DNA of 64,000 nt, from positions 62,001 to 126,000 of the forward strand of contig JAEYQO010000019.1 in the NCBI GenBank assembly GCA_023409975.1. The letters run 5' to 3'. Positions 41,396-49,923 of the stretch are shown here, piece after piece; the first letter of the stretch is position 1, and each line of letters begins with the position of its first letter. The translations under genes and the position numbers were made by a program. The DNA is from Bacteroidota bacterium. GTDB taxonomy: Bacteria; Bacteroidota; Bacteroidia; Chitinophagales; Chitinophagaceae. The notes below the pieces were generated by a model. That model was not told the DNA's origin. It saw nothing but the letters and a program-made list of their open reading frames with translations, and did no database searches.

Positions 41396-42547
41396 ATGAG
41401 AATAGGAATTGTTTGCTATCCTACCTTCGGAGGAAGCGGAGTGCTCGCCACAGAATTGGGGATGGCACTATCTGGAAAAGGACATGAAGTTCATTTCATC
41501 AGTTACCAGCAACCGGTGCGGCTGAGTTTTCATCCCAATATATATTACCACGAAGTAACGGTACAGAATTATCCGCTGTTTGACTTCCCTCCTTACGAAA
41601 CAGCCCTTACCAGTACGCTGGTGAACGTGATTATAAATAACCATCTGGATCTGCTGCATGTCCACTATGCCATTCCGCATGCGTCTGCTGCTTTTTTCGC
41701 GCGGGAGATTCTTAAGAAGGAGGGGAGGGACATTCCTTTCATTACTACATTGCACGGGACTGATATCACACTCGTAGGCCGTGATCAGACATATGCGCCG
41801 GTAGTGACTTTTTCCATCAACGAATCCGATGCTATCACCGCCGTCTCGAACAACCTGCGGGAGGAAACATTCAAACATTTCGACATCAGGAAAGATATCC
41901 GCGTCATTCCCAACTTCGTGGATACATCCAGGTTTTTTCAAACGGACAAGGATCATTTCAAAAAGATGCTGGCGCCGAGTGGAGAGCGAATCCTCGCCCA
42001 TGTTTCCAATTTTCGCAAAGTTAAAAGGGTGGAGGATGTCATCAGGGTGTTTGAAAAGGTCCGGAAGGAGATTCCGGCGAAACTGCTTATGATTGGAGAC
42101 GGTCCGGAACGGCAGCATGCAGAAGAGCTGTGCAGGGTTCTGGGGATCTGTAATGATATCCGTTTCCTTGGCAAACAGGAACAAATGGACGAGATCCTCT
42201 CGATCGCTGATTTGTTTATCCTTCCTTCTGAATACGAGAGTTTCGGGTTGTCTGCCCTGGAAGCAATGGCCTGTGGTGTGCCCGTGATATCGACAAATGT
42301 CGGAGGCTTGCCTGAAATCAATATTGAAGGCACGACAGGTTTTCTCAGTGGAGTGGGAAATATTGAAGATATGGCTCAGAAATCCCTGCATATTCTTTCT
42401 GATGATCAGCGACTTGAAACCTTTAAAAAGGCTGCAATAGAGCACTCTCGCAGCTTTGAAAAGTCCAGAATCATCCCGCTCTATGAGGAACTCTATGAAG
42501 AAGTGCTGAGCACCTACCAGCATGAACAAGTTCAGAATGAGGGTTAA
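41396..42547 (+). CDS. bshA: N-acetyl-alpha-D-glucosaminyl L-malate synthase (bacillithiol synthesis)
   Basis: 383 residues, GT4 glycosyltransferase with the BshA-specific N-terminus MRIGIVCYPTFGGSGVLATE, then HYAIPHASAAFFAREILKK, TTLHGTDITLVGRDQTYAPV and VIPNFVDTSRFFQTD. The donor-binding C-terminal domain has FILPSEYESFGLSALEAMAC, GVPVISTNVGGLPEINIEG. It joins UDP-GlcNAc and L-malate in the first step of bacillithiol synthesis. The other bsh genes are not in this window. Confidence 0.93.
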   Translation: MRIGIVCYPTFGGSGVLATELGMALSGKGHEVHFISYQQPVRLSFHPNIYYHEVTVQNYPLFDFPPYETALTSTLVNVIINNHLDLLHVHYAIPHASAAFFAREILKKEGRDIPFITTLHGTDITLVGRDQTYAPVVTFSINESDAITAVSNNLREETFKHFDIRKDIRVIPNFVDTSRFFQTDKDHFKKMLAPSGERILAHVSNFRKVKRVEDVIRVFEKVRKEIPAKLLMIGDGPERQHAEELCRVLGICNDIRFLGKQEQMDEILSIADLFILPSEYESFGLSALEAMACGVPVISTNVGGLPEINIEGTTGFLSGVGNIEDMAQKSLHILSDDQRLETFKKAAIEHSRSFEKSRIIPLYEELYEEVLSTYQHEQVQNEG

Positions 42548-42623
42548 CCTGCCGGAACTGCCCTGATTTTCCGGGAATAAACATTCATGATTGATTGCTT
42601 ATATTCGCAGGAAGGTACGGCCA

Positions 42624-42854
42624 ATGCCAGTTTACAAGCTTTCATTTCTGGGTACACAGATCTTCTCCATACGGGAAGCGGAACAAAAGATTCATTTTGA
42701 AGGAAAAATGTATCTGGAGCAGGACCAGGGTCGGCTCATATTTGCCATAGTAAACGCCAGTAACGAGGTGGAAGCCAGCAGGATGGTGCTGGACGAAATT
42801 GCCAGACTTCAGATGCATGTTCCCGGCCAACTGAAGATGTTCTCTGAAGAATAA
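42624..42854 (+). CDS. Hypothetical protein (76 residues)
   Basis: From MPVYKLSFLGTQIFSIREAE; a TTG at 42591 could give 11 more residues but ATG is preferred. The chain appears alpha/beta (KIHFEGKMYLEQDQGRLIFA, ASRMVLDEIARLQMHVPGQL). No family recognised. It lies 76 bp after bshA in the same direction and may be co-transcribed. Confidence 0.6.
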   Translation: MPVYKLSFLGTQIFSIREAEQKIHFEGKMYLEQDQGRLIFAIVNASNEVEASRMVLDEIARLQMHVPGQLKMFSEE

Positions 42855-42929
42855 GCGCCGAAATTCGGATGCTGACTAAAATCATCGTATTCAGCAGTTG
42901 GCGTCATAAAATGACCCCGCCCGCCTGTC

Positions 42930-42937
42930 TACTTTTG
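42930..42937 (+). promoter_or_regulatory. -7 element (TACTTTTG) for the gene at 42954
   Basis: Exact TAnnTTTG with a predicted leader of about 12 bases; it would drive the 42954 gene and the ATPase behind it. Confidence 0.5.
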
Positions 42938-42953
42938 TTTTTAAAGACGGGGT

Positions 42954-43508
42954 ATGGCGCGGCTACTTTTTTCACAATATCAGAAGGAACAACTGCCTGA
43001 GGTTGCTGAGCGACTGAAGCGAGACTATTATATGGTGCTTTATGAGCTTACCAGGGACGCGGCAGTACACATCAAAGAGCTCCTTCAGGATAAGGTGGAG
43101 ACATCCCGTAAAAAGTACCTGGAAATCTGTGCTGAGTTTATTGAATCGATTTCCCAGCATGTCAGGTTTTCCGTGGCCAGTCTGATCCCATATGTACTCG
43201 ATCTGGCACAAAAGGCAGAAGGTGGCTTCAATTGCAACGAATGCGGTGGGCAGTGCCCATGGGAGCAGGAGTCTTCCATAGCTGAACTCCTGCGCCATCA
43301 TGATCAATTAAGGATGCTGCAACTCAGACTGCAGCATACAGGCAAGCCGCTGTACCTGGAGTCCCGTCAGCCACTTCCCTGGAAAATTCTCAGAAATGAG
43401 ATTGTAATTCTGGATACAGCCATTTCAGAACTCTGTTATCTGGAAGAGTCAACCCTTATTCCAAAAATTCTTGACGCTGAACAGAAGATCCATGCTCCAG
43501 TCAGATAA
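42954..43508 (+). CDS. Helical protein with CxxCxxxC motif, coupled to the CcoI-like ATPase
   Basis: 184 residues, mostly helical (QKEQLPEVAERLKRDYYMVL, TRDAAVHIKELLQDKVETSR). A single cysteine cluster GGFNCNECGGQCPWEQES sits near residue 96 and could bind a metal such as copper or zinc. The 3' end overlaps the start of the downstream copper-type ATPase by 17 bases, which suggests translational coupling and a shared task, for example metal delivery. No named family recognised. Confidence 0.72.
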   Translation: MARLLFSQYQKEQLPEVAERLKRDYYMVLYELTRDAAVHIKELLQDKVETSRKKYLEICAEFIESISQHVRFSVASLIPYVLDLAQKAEGGFNCNECGGQCPWEQESSIAELLRHHDQLRMLQLRLQHTGKPLYLESRQPLPWKILRNEIVILDTAISELCYLEESTLIPKILDAEQKIHAPVR

Positions 43509-45942
43509 GCTTCAGAAACAGACAATCGTTATTGAACGACCTGTCGGAGAAAATATGGTTTGCTACCATTGCGGTACGCACTGCATCACTAATTCCATCA
43601 CGAAGGAAGAAAAGGTATTTTGCTGTGAGGGCTGCAAACTGGTTTACGAGATTCTGAACGAGAATGATCTCTGTGATTATTACAAAATTCAGGATCACCC
43701 CGGGCTGACGCAGATAAAAGCCCTCAGGAAGGAAAAATACGCCTACCTGGATAATACAGATATCGCAGAAAAGCTTCTGCAGTTTACTGACGGACGTAAT
43801 TCCATGGTGACACTCTATATTCCCGGAGTGCACTGCAGTTCCTGCATGTGGCTTCTGGAACATTTACATAAACTCGACGAAGGAATCACTGAGAGCCGGC
43901 TCAACTTTAGTGCAAAAGAGGTAACCGTTCGTTTCATCACCGAAAAGACGACCCTCCGGAAGATCGTTGAGTTACTGGCGATGATTGGCTATGAGCCTTA
44001 CATCAGCCTGGATGATAATGGTAAAAAGGAAAAGAGAACAGACAGAAAGAAGATCTATAAACTCGGTGTCGCAGGTTTTTGTTTTGGGAATATAATGCTT
44101 CTCAGTTTTCCGGAATACCTGAGCAGTGATGCCGCATTGGAGCATCAGTACGTACAACTTTTCAGGTATCTGAACTTGCTGCTAGCGCTGCCGGTTTTCT
44201 TTTATAGTGCTACAGAATTCTACAGTTCCGCCTGGGCAGGCATCCGTCAGAGAATGCTCAATATAGATGCACCGATTGTTCTCGCTCTGGTAATCACCTT
44301 TGCCCGCAGTCTTTACGAAATCCTTACCGGGACCGGTGCGGGTTACCTCGACACATTAAGCGGAATAACATTTTTCATGCTGGTAGGCAGGGTCGTACAG
44401 GACAGAACCTACCGCTCGATCTCATTTCATCGTGACTATAAGTCTTATTTTCCGATCGCGGTAAACGTGGTGACCGAAGATGGCGTTAAAGCCACTGATC
44501 TGAAAGACCTAAGGCAGAATGACCTGGTGCAGTTGCACCATGAAGAGATCATCCCCGCTGATGCTGTGCTGCTGGAAGGTACGGCCAGGATCGACTACAG
44601 TTTCGTTACAGGTGAAACCGAACCCGTTACCGTCAGGCAGGGACAACGGGTGTATGCTGGCGGAAAGCAAATCGGAGAACAGATACTGATCCGTGTTGTG
44701 AAGCCGGTAGCCGGTAGTTATCTGACGAGCCTCTGGAACCACTATGCGTTCAGCAAGAACAAAGTGGAGGAGAACAGAAGGGCAAGTGTGGTACACACAA
44801 TGGCAAGGTACTTCACGTATGTCCTGTTCATTCTTGCAGCTTTGACCGCAGCCTACTGGGCCTATTTCAATCCTGACAATATCATTCCTGCAGTATCTGC
44901 CATGCTGATCGTAGCCTGCCCCTGTGCACTGCTGCTGGCAGCAACTTATACCAATGGCAACCTTTTAAGGATTTTCAGTAATAATGGGTTGTTTCTTAGA
45001 GATGCATCCGTGATAGAGCAGCTTGGAAAGATTGATCATATCGTATTCGACAAAACAGGTACGCTTACGGATAACAGCAGACAGGTCGAGGTAGCTGGCG
45101 ACATTTTAAATGACAAGGAGAAAGCTTTACTCTATAGTGTGGTGGTTCATAGTAAGCATCCATACAGTAAGGCGCTGGCGTCGTGGACGGGTTGTTCAGA
45201 AGCTGTGAAGCTGGCCGAATGGAAGGAAACGGAAGGCAGGGGGCTGACCGCAAGTGTACGGGGTATAAGGATCCTTGTGGGGAATGCTGAACATGTTGGG
45301 ATGGTGTCAAAAGATTCCGGTAGGGCATCTGTATATGTCAGAATTGGTGAAAAACTAACGGCCTTTCAATTCTTTTCTGAGTTTCGTCCGGGGATACCGG
45401 AAGTGCTGGCCACACTGAAACCAGAATACCGACTGGCACTGCTCTCAGGTGATAACGACTCGCAAAGAGGCATCATGGAAAAGGTCTTTGGAGCGAATAG
45501 CGAACTTCGCTTCAGGCAAAAGCCGGTTGACAAACTTCAGTTTGTCGAACAACTCCAGCTGGCTCGTGGCAGGGCGATGATGATTGGTGACGGACTTAAT
45601 GATGCGGGAGCTTTACAGCAAAGCGATGTTGGAATTGCCCTGACAGACGATGTGAACAATTTCACGCCCTCCTGTGATGCCATTCTGGATGCTCAGCAAA
45701 TTTCCAGGCTCCCGGCCCTGATGCGGCTGTCCAAAGCAGGAAAGAAGATCATCAATATCGCCTTTGTGATCTCTCTGTTGTACAATATAGTCGGTGTAGC
45801 TATTTCCATGCAGGCTAAAATGAGTCCGCTCATTGCGGCCATCCTGATGCCGGCAAGTACCCTTTCTATTGTCCTCGTAACGACCGGAATCGGAAGCCTC
45901 TGGGCCAAAAGACTTGGACTGTCACTAAAGAGCAAATCCTGA
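43492..45942 (+). CDS. Heavy-metal P1B-type ATPase, CcoI/FixI-like
   Basis: 816 residues from the ATG at 43492; an ATG at 43555 (MVCYHCGTHC) is also possible. The N-terminus has the CcoI zinc-ribbon-like domain VCYHCGTHC ... KVFCCEGCKLVYEIL, followed by an HMA domain with the CSSCMWLLE metal site. Eight membrane helices, the transmembrane metal site VACPCALLL (CPC near residue 476), the phosphorylation site DKTGT (Asp520) and GDGLNDAGAL complete it. CcoI ATPases export copper for cbb3 oxidase assembly. In many Bacteroidota ccoS and ccoN follow; here the next gene is on the opposite strand, so the cbb3 genes must be elsewhere. Confidence 0.9.
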   Translation: MLQSDKLQKQTIVIERPVGENMVCYHCGTHCITNSITKEEKVFCCEGCKLVYEILNENDLCDYYKIQDHPGLTQIKALRKEKYAYLDNTDIAEKLLQFTDGRNSMVTLYIPGVHCSSCMWLLEHLHKLDEGITESRLNFSAKEVTVRFITEKTTLRKIVELLAMIGYEPYISLDDNGKKEKRTDRKKIYKLGVAGFCFGNIMLLSFPEYLSSDAALEHQYVQLFRYLNLLLALPVFFYSATEFYSSAWAGIRQRMLNIDAPIVLALVITFARSLYEILTGTGAGYLDTLSGITFFMLVGRVVQDRTYRSISFHRDYKSYFPIAVNVVTEDGVKATDLKDLRQNDLVQLHHEEIIPADAVLLEGTARIDYSFVTGETEPVTVRQGQRVYAGGKQIGEQILIRVVKPVAGSYLTSLWNHYAFSKNKVEENRRASVVHTMARYFTYVLFILAALTAAYWAYFNPDNIIPAVSAMLIVACPCALLLAATYTNGNLLRIFSNNGLFLRDASVIEQLGKIDHIVFDKTGTLTDNSRQVEVAGDILNDKEKALLYSVVVHSKHPYSKALASWTGCSEAVKLAEWKETEGRGLTASVRGIRILVGNAEHVGMVSKDSGRASVYVRIGEKLTAFQFFSEFRPGIPEVLATLKPEYRLALLSGDNDSQRGIMEKVFGANSELRFRQKPVDKLQFVEQLQLARGRAMMIGDGLNDAGALQQSDVGIALTDDVNNFTPSCDAILDAQQISRLPALMRLSKAGKKIINIAFVISLLYNIVGVAISMQAKMSPLIAAILMPASTLSIVLVTTGIGSLWAKRLGLSLKSKS

Positions 45943-46227
45943 TCAGGCTGCGGAAAGTTTATTGCCTGGTTTGGGTAAGGCAAGTGTGGCATCAGATTCC
46001 AGTAATGCCCCATGCAGGTCCTTTATAGCTTCAAGGTCTAAAGCGTCGGAACGCAAGAATGGTGGTGAAAGCAAGGCTCCGTCTCTGCTCAGGACGATCC
46101 TGTTAATTTGTAGTACTTTGGTCATCTCCTCGCTCAGAAACCGAACATCTATTTGCCGTTCATTGTAGTCTATATGAAGAAGGCACTCCTGATTATTGAA
46201 GAAGATGGCGTAAAGTTTGTGTGGCAT
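45943..46227 (-). CDS. Hypothetical protein (94 residues)
   Basis: From MPHKLYAIFFNNQECLLHID; the upstream TTG at 46242 is less likely. Alpha/beta composition (DVRFLSEEMTKVLQINRIVL, EAIKDLHGALLESDATLALP). No family recognised. Its stop directly abuts the stop of the convergent ATPase gene. Confidence 0.6.
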   Translation of the reverse strand: MPHKLYAIFFNNQECLLHIDYNERQIDVRFLSEEMTKVLQINRIVLSRDGALLSPPFLRSDALDLEAIKDLHGALLESDATLALPKPGNKLSAA

Positions 46228-46353
46228 TGAAACAGTTTTCAACCAATTCTAAAACTCTATGCCATTATCATTGGGGTGTCGTGTCGATTTTTTTAATCTC
46301 AGCTTCCTAATTCGTATAATTGGTATTGGTTCGATCGTTGTTAGAAGAATATT

Positions 46354-47823
46354 ATGAATGTAACAGTTGACAATGTATTAATGATCTCGTCGGTGCTCTT
46401 ACTCCTGAGTGTTCTCCTGGGGAAGACTTCCTATAGATTCGGAATGCCCACCCTTGTGTTCTTTCTTGTCGTGGGAATGCTGGCAGGGTCTCAGGGATTT
46501 GGTGGAATCTATTTTGCGGATGCACAGGTCGCGCAATTTGTCGGTGTAGTGGCACTCAATTTTATCCTTTTTTCAGGTGGCTTTGACACAAAATGGGAGG
46601 AGATAAGACCTGTGCTCCGGCAGGGTATCGTCCTTTCAACGATTGGTGTTTTATTAACTGCCCTCATACTCGGATTTTTTATTTATGCCATTACTGATTT
46701 TACGATCTATGAAGGTTTATTGCTTGGCTCGATCGTATCATCTACGGATGCCGCTGCTGTTTTTTCGATTCTCCGTTCGAAGGGATTGCACCTGAAGTAC
46801 AATCTGCGACCAACACTTGAGCTGGAGAGTGGCAGTAATGATCCTATGGCCTATATTCTTACCATCGTTTTCACCGGATTGGTCGTAAATCAGGATCAGA
46901 CGATCTGGAGCAGCATCCCGTTGCTGTTGCAGCAATTGTTTCTGGGAGCTGCCCTGGGGCTGGGTTTTGCAAGAATTTCCAAATGGATTATTAACAGGAT
47001 CAATCTCAGCTACGAAGGGTTGTATCCCGTTTTGGTCATTGCGCTGCTGTTTCTGAGCTTTTCTGTAACAGATTCCATTGGTGGAAATGGCTTTCTTGCA
47101 ACGTACTTAATGGGGATCTTTCTGGGCAATCAAAAGCTTATACATAAAAACTCGCTGGTCAAATTCTTCGATGGGATGGCCTGGTTGATGCAAATCGTTC
47201 TGTTTATCACCCTTGGTCTTTTAGTATTTCCAAATCAGTTACTGGATATTCTTGGTGTTGGTTTGTTGATTGGTCTTTTTCTGATGTTCATTGCTAGACC
47301 TCTTACCGTATTTCTGACCTTATTACCGTTTAAACTTGGTACAAGGGTAAAAACCTATGTTTCCTGGGTGGGACTGAGAGGTGCCGTTCCGATAGTCTTT
47401 GCTACATTTCCTATTATAGCAGGCATTGAAAAGGCCCCCATGATCTTCAATATCGTGTTCTTCATTTCGGTTACTTCGGTGATCATTCAGGGCACCACGC
47501 TTCCTATTGTTGCCCGGTGGCTGGGAGTGGCCCGACCTGAAGCCAGCACACCGGAAAACCGCTTCGGGCTGGAGCTCTCAGAAGGGGTGCGATCGGAGAT
47601 GATGGAAGTGACACTGCCTGATGATAATCCATTTGTCGGAAAAAGAATTGTCGATCTGCGGTTTCCCAGGAATGCAATGATCACAATGATCATCCGTAAT
47701 GAGAAGTATATCGTGCCCCGGGGATCGACAGAGCTGAAGGCGGGGGATAGCCTTGTGGTTCTTGCCGAAGATGTTAATCAGTTTCCAGGACTCCTGGAGA
47801 TTCTTCAGCTCAACAAACCCTGA
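46354..47823 (+). CDS. Potassium/proton antiporter (NhaP2/CvrA type) with RCK_C domain
   Basis: 489 residues. A CPA1 membrane domain of about 13 helices (SVLLLLSVLLGKTSYRFGMP, GSIVSSTDAAAVFSILRSKG, LELESGSNDPMAYILTIVF) carries the ion-site motif ESGSNDP. The C-terminal 85 residues form an RCK_C/TrkA_C domain (EVTLPDDNPFVGKRIVDLRF, STELKAGDSLVVLAEDVNQF) that usually senses nucleotide or ions. It exports K+ or Na+ in exchange for H+ in the inner membrane. The next gene is another antiporter on the opposite strand. Confidence 0.9.
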   Translation: MNVTVDNVLMISSVLLLLSVLLGKTSYRFGMPTLVFFLVVGMLAGSQGFGGIYFADAQVAQFVGVVALNFILFSGGFDTKWEEIRPVLRQGIVLSTIGVLLTALILGFFIYAITDFTIYEGLLLGSIVSSTDAAAVFSILRSKGLHLKYNLRPTLELESGSNDPMAYILTIVFTGLVVNQDQTIWSSIPLLLQQLFLGAALGLGFARISKWIINRINLSYEGLYPVLVIALLFLSFSVTDSIGGNGFLATYLMGIFLGNQKLIHKNSLVKFFDGMAWLMQIVLFITLGLLVFPNQLLDILGVGLLIGLFLMFIARPLTVFLTLLPFKLGTRVKTYVSWVGLRGAVPIVFATFPIIAGIEKAPMIFNIVFFISVTSVIIQGTTLPIVARWLGVARPEASTPENRFGLELSEGVRSEMMEVTLPDDNPFVGKRIVDLRFPRNAMITMIIRNEKYIVPRGSTELKAGDSLVVLAEDVNQFPGLLEILQLNKP

Positions 47824-47849
47824 AGGCCCTAACCTGCCAAATCCCGGAT

Positions 47850-49070
47850 TCAGTTACGATCGAGGAGAAGGACCTTCAGCGGTTTGCAAATAATCCCATG
47901 ATAAAGAAGTGACATCAGTACTACGAGCGTTACCCAGGTTAAGGAGTTTGAAGACTCTTCTACGCCTTGTTTCATTCCTAGGGTCAGAAAATAGACAGAG
48001 CCAAAGCCTTTGATGCCGACCAGACTGATGAACGCTTTTCTCCTGAACTGCATAGAAACACCTGTCAATCCCATAAAGGCAGTAACCGGCCTTATCAGGA
48101 GGACTATCGCAATTGCAGCCATCCAATAAGCTGTTGGTAGTGACCGGAAATCAAACCGGAGCAACTGAAACCCAATATATATGAGCAGCGCGACCCAGAC
48201 AATCCTTTCCAATTGCTGCATCGAGCTGAAGAACAGTGTGGCTCTTTGCTGCCGTAGTTCCTGGTTACGAACCGTGATTGCTGCGATGAATACTGCCAGA
48301 AGTCCGTATCCCTGAAAGGCTTCTGCGAGGGCGTATACCAGAAAGGTTGTGGCTACAGCTAACAGTCCGTCCTGAATAGCGGGTTGAATTCTTTCCGGAA
48401 AAAGCCGGAAGTAGAGAAAGTAAATGGCTCTGGCGAGCCCGTATCCCGTGATTATCGCGGCTAAGATCCTGTAGAGCAGGTCATAGGCCAGCCATTGCAG
48501 CAGTGTGCCGTCACGAACGCCGGAATTCTGGCTTAGCAGTACTGCAAGACTCACGAGAGCCAGACAAAGACCATTGTTGATAGCGGCCTCCCCACTGATG
48601 GAAAACAAGGATTCATCTGATGTTGCTTCATCTGCCAGGGCTATTTGCAGGTCATTTGACAAAAGTGGATCGGTAGGGGAAAGCGCTGCTCCAACCAGTA
48701 TCGCCAGGGCAGGGTCCATTCCAAGAAATGTGAATCCTATGATGGCGATGATGGCCGTGCTCAGCAAAAGTGTCAGGGAGGAAAGTCTGAGGGGGATTTT
48801 CCAGCCCCGCAATGAAAAGGGCTTATTGATCGATAGTCCGCTGCTCATCAGGGCCAAGGCTAGATAGGCTTCGGGGAGTCTGTGAGAAAAGTTGAACTGG
48901 TGACTCGTATCAAACGGGACCGTATCCGGACGGAAAAAGCCCCAGGCCAGACCAGCCAGGAGAAAGACCAGGGGGTAGATAATACCGGACCTCCGGATGA
49001 TAAACGGTAAGCAAACAATGCTGAGCAAGGCGATACCTGAGAGCGAAATTGCTATAGTGAATAAATCCAT
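47850..49070 (-). CDS. Sodium/proton antiporter (CPA1 family)
   Basis: 406 residues, about 12 membrane helices, no RCK domain. It begins MDLFTIAISLSGIALLSIVC and shows GAALSPTDPLLSNDLQIALA (TDP ion motif), ISGEAAINNGLCLALVSLAV and SLVGIKGFGSVYFLTLGM. It exchanges Na+ or K+ for H+. It converges with the NhaP2-type antiporter 26 bp away; both may serve pH and ion homeostasis. Confidence 0.87.
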   Translation of the reverse strand: MDLFTIAISLSGIALLSIVCLPFIIRRSGIIYPLVFLLAGLAWGFFRPDTVPFDTSHQFNFSHRLPEAYLALALMSSGLSINKPFSLRGWKIPLRLSSLTLLLSTAIIAIIGFTFLGMDPALAILVGAALSPTDPLLSNDLQIALADEATSDESLFSISGEAAINNGLCLALVSLAVLLSQNSGVRDGTLLQWLAYDLLYRILAAIITGYGLARAIYFLYFRLFPERIQPAIQDGLLAVATTFLVYALAEAFQGYGLLAVFIAAITVRNQELRQQRATLFFSSMQQLERIVWVALLIYIGFQLLRFDFRSLPTAYWMAAIAIVLLIRPVTAFMGLTGVSMQFRRKAFISLVGIKGFGSVYFLTLGMKQGVEESSNSLTWVTLVVLMSLLYHGIICKPLKVLLLDRN

Positions 49071-49156
49071 TTTGGAGCGCAGCCCGGTTTAAATGGATTC
49101 TTCAAAATTGATGCCTCAGCAGTGATCAGGACAGGGTGAGCCCGGTAAAAAAAATA

Positions 49157-49178
49157 AAGCACCTTAGAAAAGGCGCTT
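49157..49178 (-). terminator. Terminator between lipoprotein gene and antiporter
   Basis: On the minus strand AAGCGCCTT-TTCT-AAGGTGCTT (one G-U pair) followed by TATTTTTTTT; it ends the lipoprotein transcript. Confidence 0.75.
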
Positions 49179-49211
49179 ATTAAATCAAAACAAAACAAAA
49201 ACAGTTCAAAG

Positions 49212-49847
49212 TTACCATTTTGCCCTTAAAAAATCTGCGTAGCCTGTGGTGCCCGCCAATACCATGAAACCTGTTTCATTACCACTTAGCTGTCTGGCCG
49301 GTAGCCGGAATACCTGAATACCATTGATATATCCATACCAGTGGCTGCCGCTTTGCTCCAGTTCCAGATCATTATTACCTACCCGTATGGCCTCCGTGAA
49401 TTCCCAGTCAATAAGAGCTTCAGGATACAGTCCTTCTTTGTAGAGCGCATAGTAGCCCTGGTCGTCTATAAATATTGAATAGCCGTAGTCGCTCACCGAA
49501 GCACCAAATACGAGCGCCATAGCATTATCCGATCTGAAGCGCGTTTCTATCAGAAAGTCGCGATGCACGGGAATACCTGTAGGTACTGAAGCTATATGAT
49601 ACCCGCCGGTCCAGGAATAATCCACAAACTTGTAAAGTCCATTTTGAACCAGCGCATAGGCAGAGTCAAACTGGTCGTCGAAGGCCCAGCCCCGGACATC
49701 ATGGGTGAATTCCTCTTCAAATCCGTATTGAAAAGCGGGAGGATGAGGTGGTTGCGGTTCAACCACATAGCGGTCAGTCTGAATACAGCCTGTGAAAAGA
49801 AAACTTATAGCTAAGAGTAGAATAAGAGCAGGAGTCAGGTTTCTCAT
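49212..49847 (-). CDS. Hypothetical lipoprotein with LamG-like fold
   Basis: 211 residues. Signal peptide MRNLTPALILLLAISFLFTG with lipidated Cys21, then a Pro-rich linker (VEPQPPHPPAFQ). The main domain is beta-rich and aromatic (FVDYSWTGGYHIASVPTGIP, FGASVSDYGYSIFIDDQGYY, ELEQSGSHWYGYINGIQVFR), similar in layout to concanavalin-like domains of DUF1080/LamG proteins that often bind glycans. Function unproven. Confidence 0.72.
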   Translation of the reverse strand: MRNLTPALILLLAISFLFTGCIQTDRYVVEPQPPHPPAFQYGFEEEFTHDVRGWAFDDQFDSAYALVQNGLYKFVDYSWTGGYHIASVPTGIPVHRDFLIETRFRSDNAMALVFGASVSDYGYSIFIDDQGYYALYKEGLYPEALIDWEFTEAIRVGNNDLELEQSGSHWYGYINGIQVFRLPARQLSGNETGFMVLAGTTGYADFLRAKW

Positions 49848-49923
49848 GAGTTGTTAAAACCAAAAAGCAAGCCATTTATGCAACGGCCTGCTTTCCTTAG
49901 GTTTCTTAACAAAGTTCTAACGT

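Noticed and set aside
41468..42529. A 353-codon open frame antisense to bshA
   Set aside because: No domain and fully covered by a well-supported gene on the other strand.
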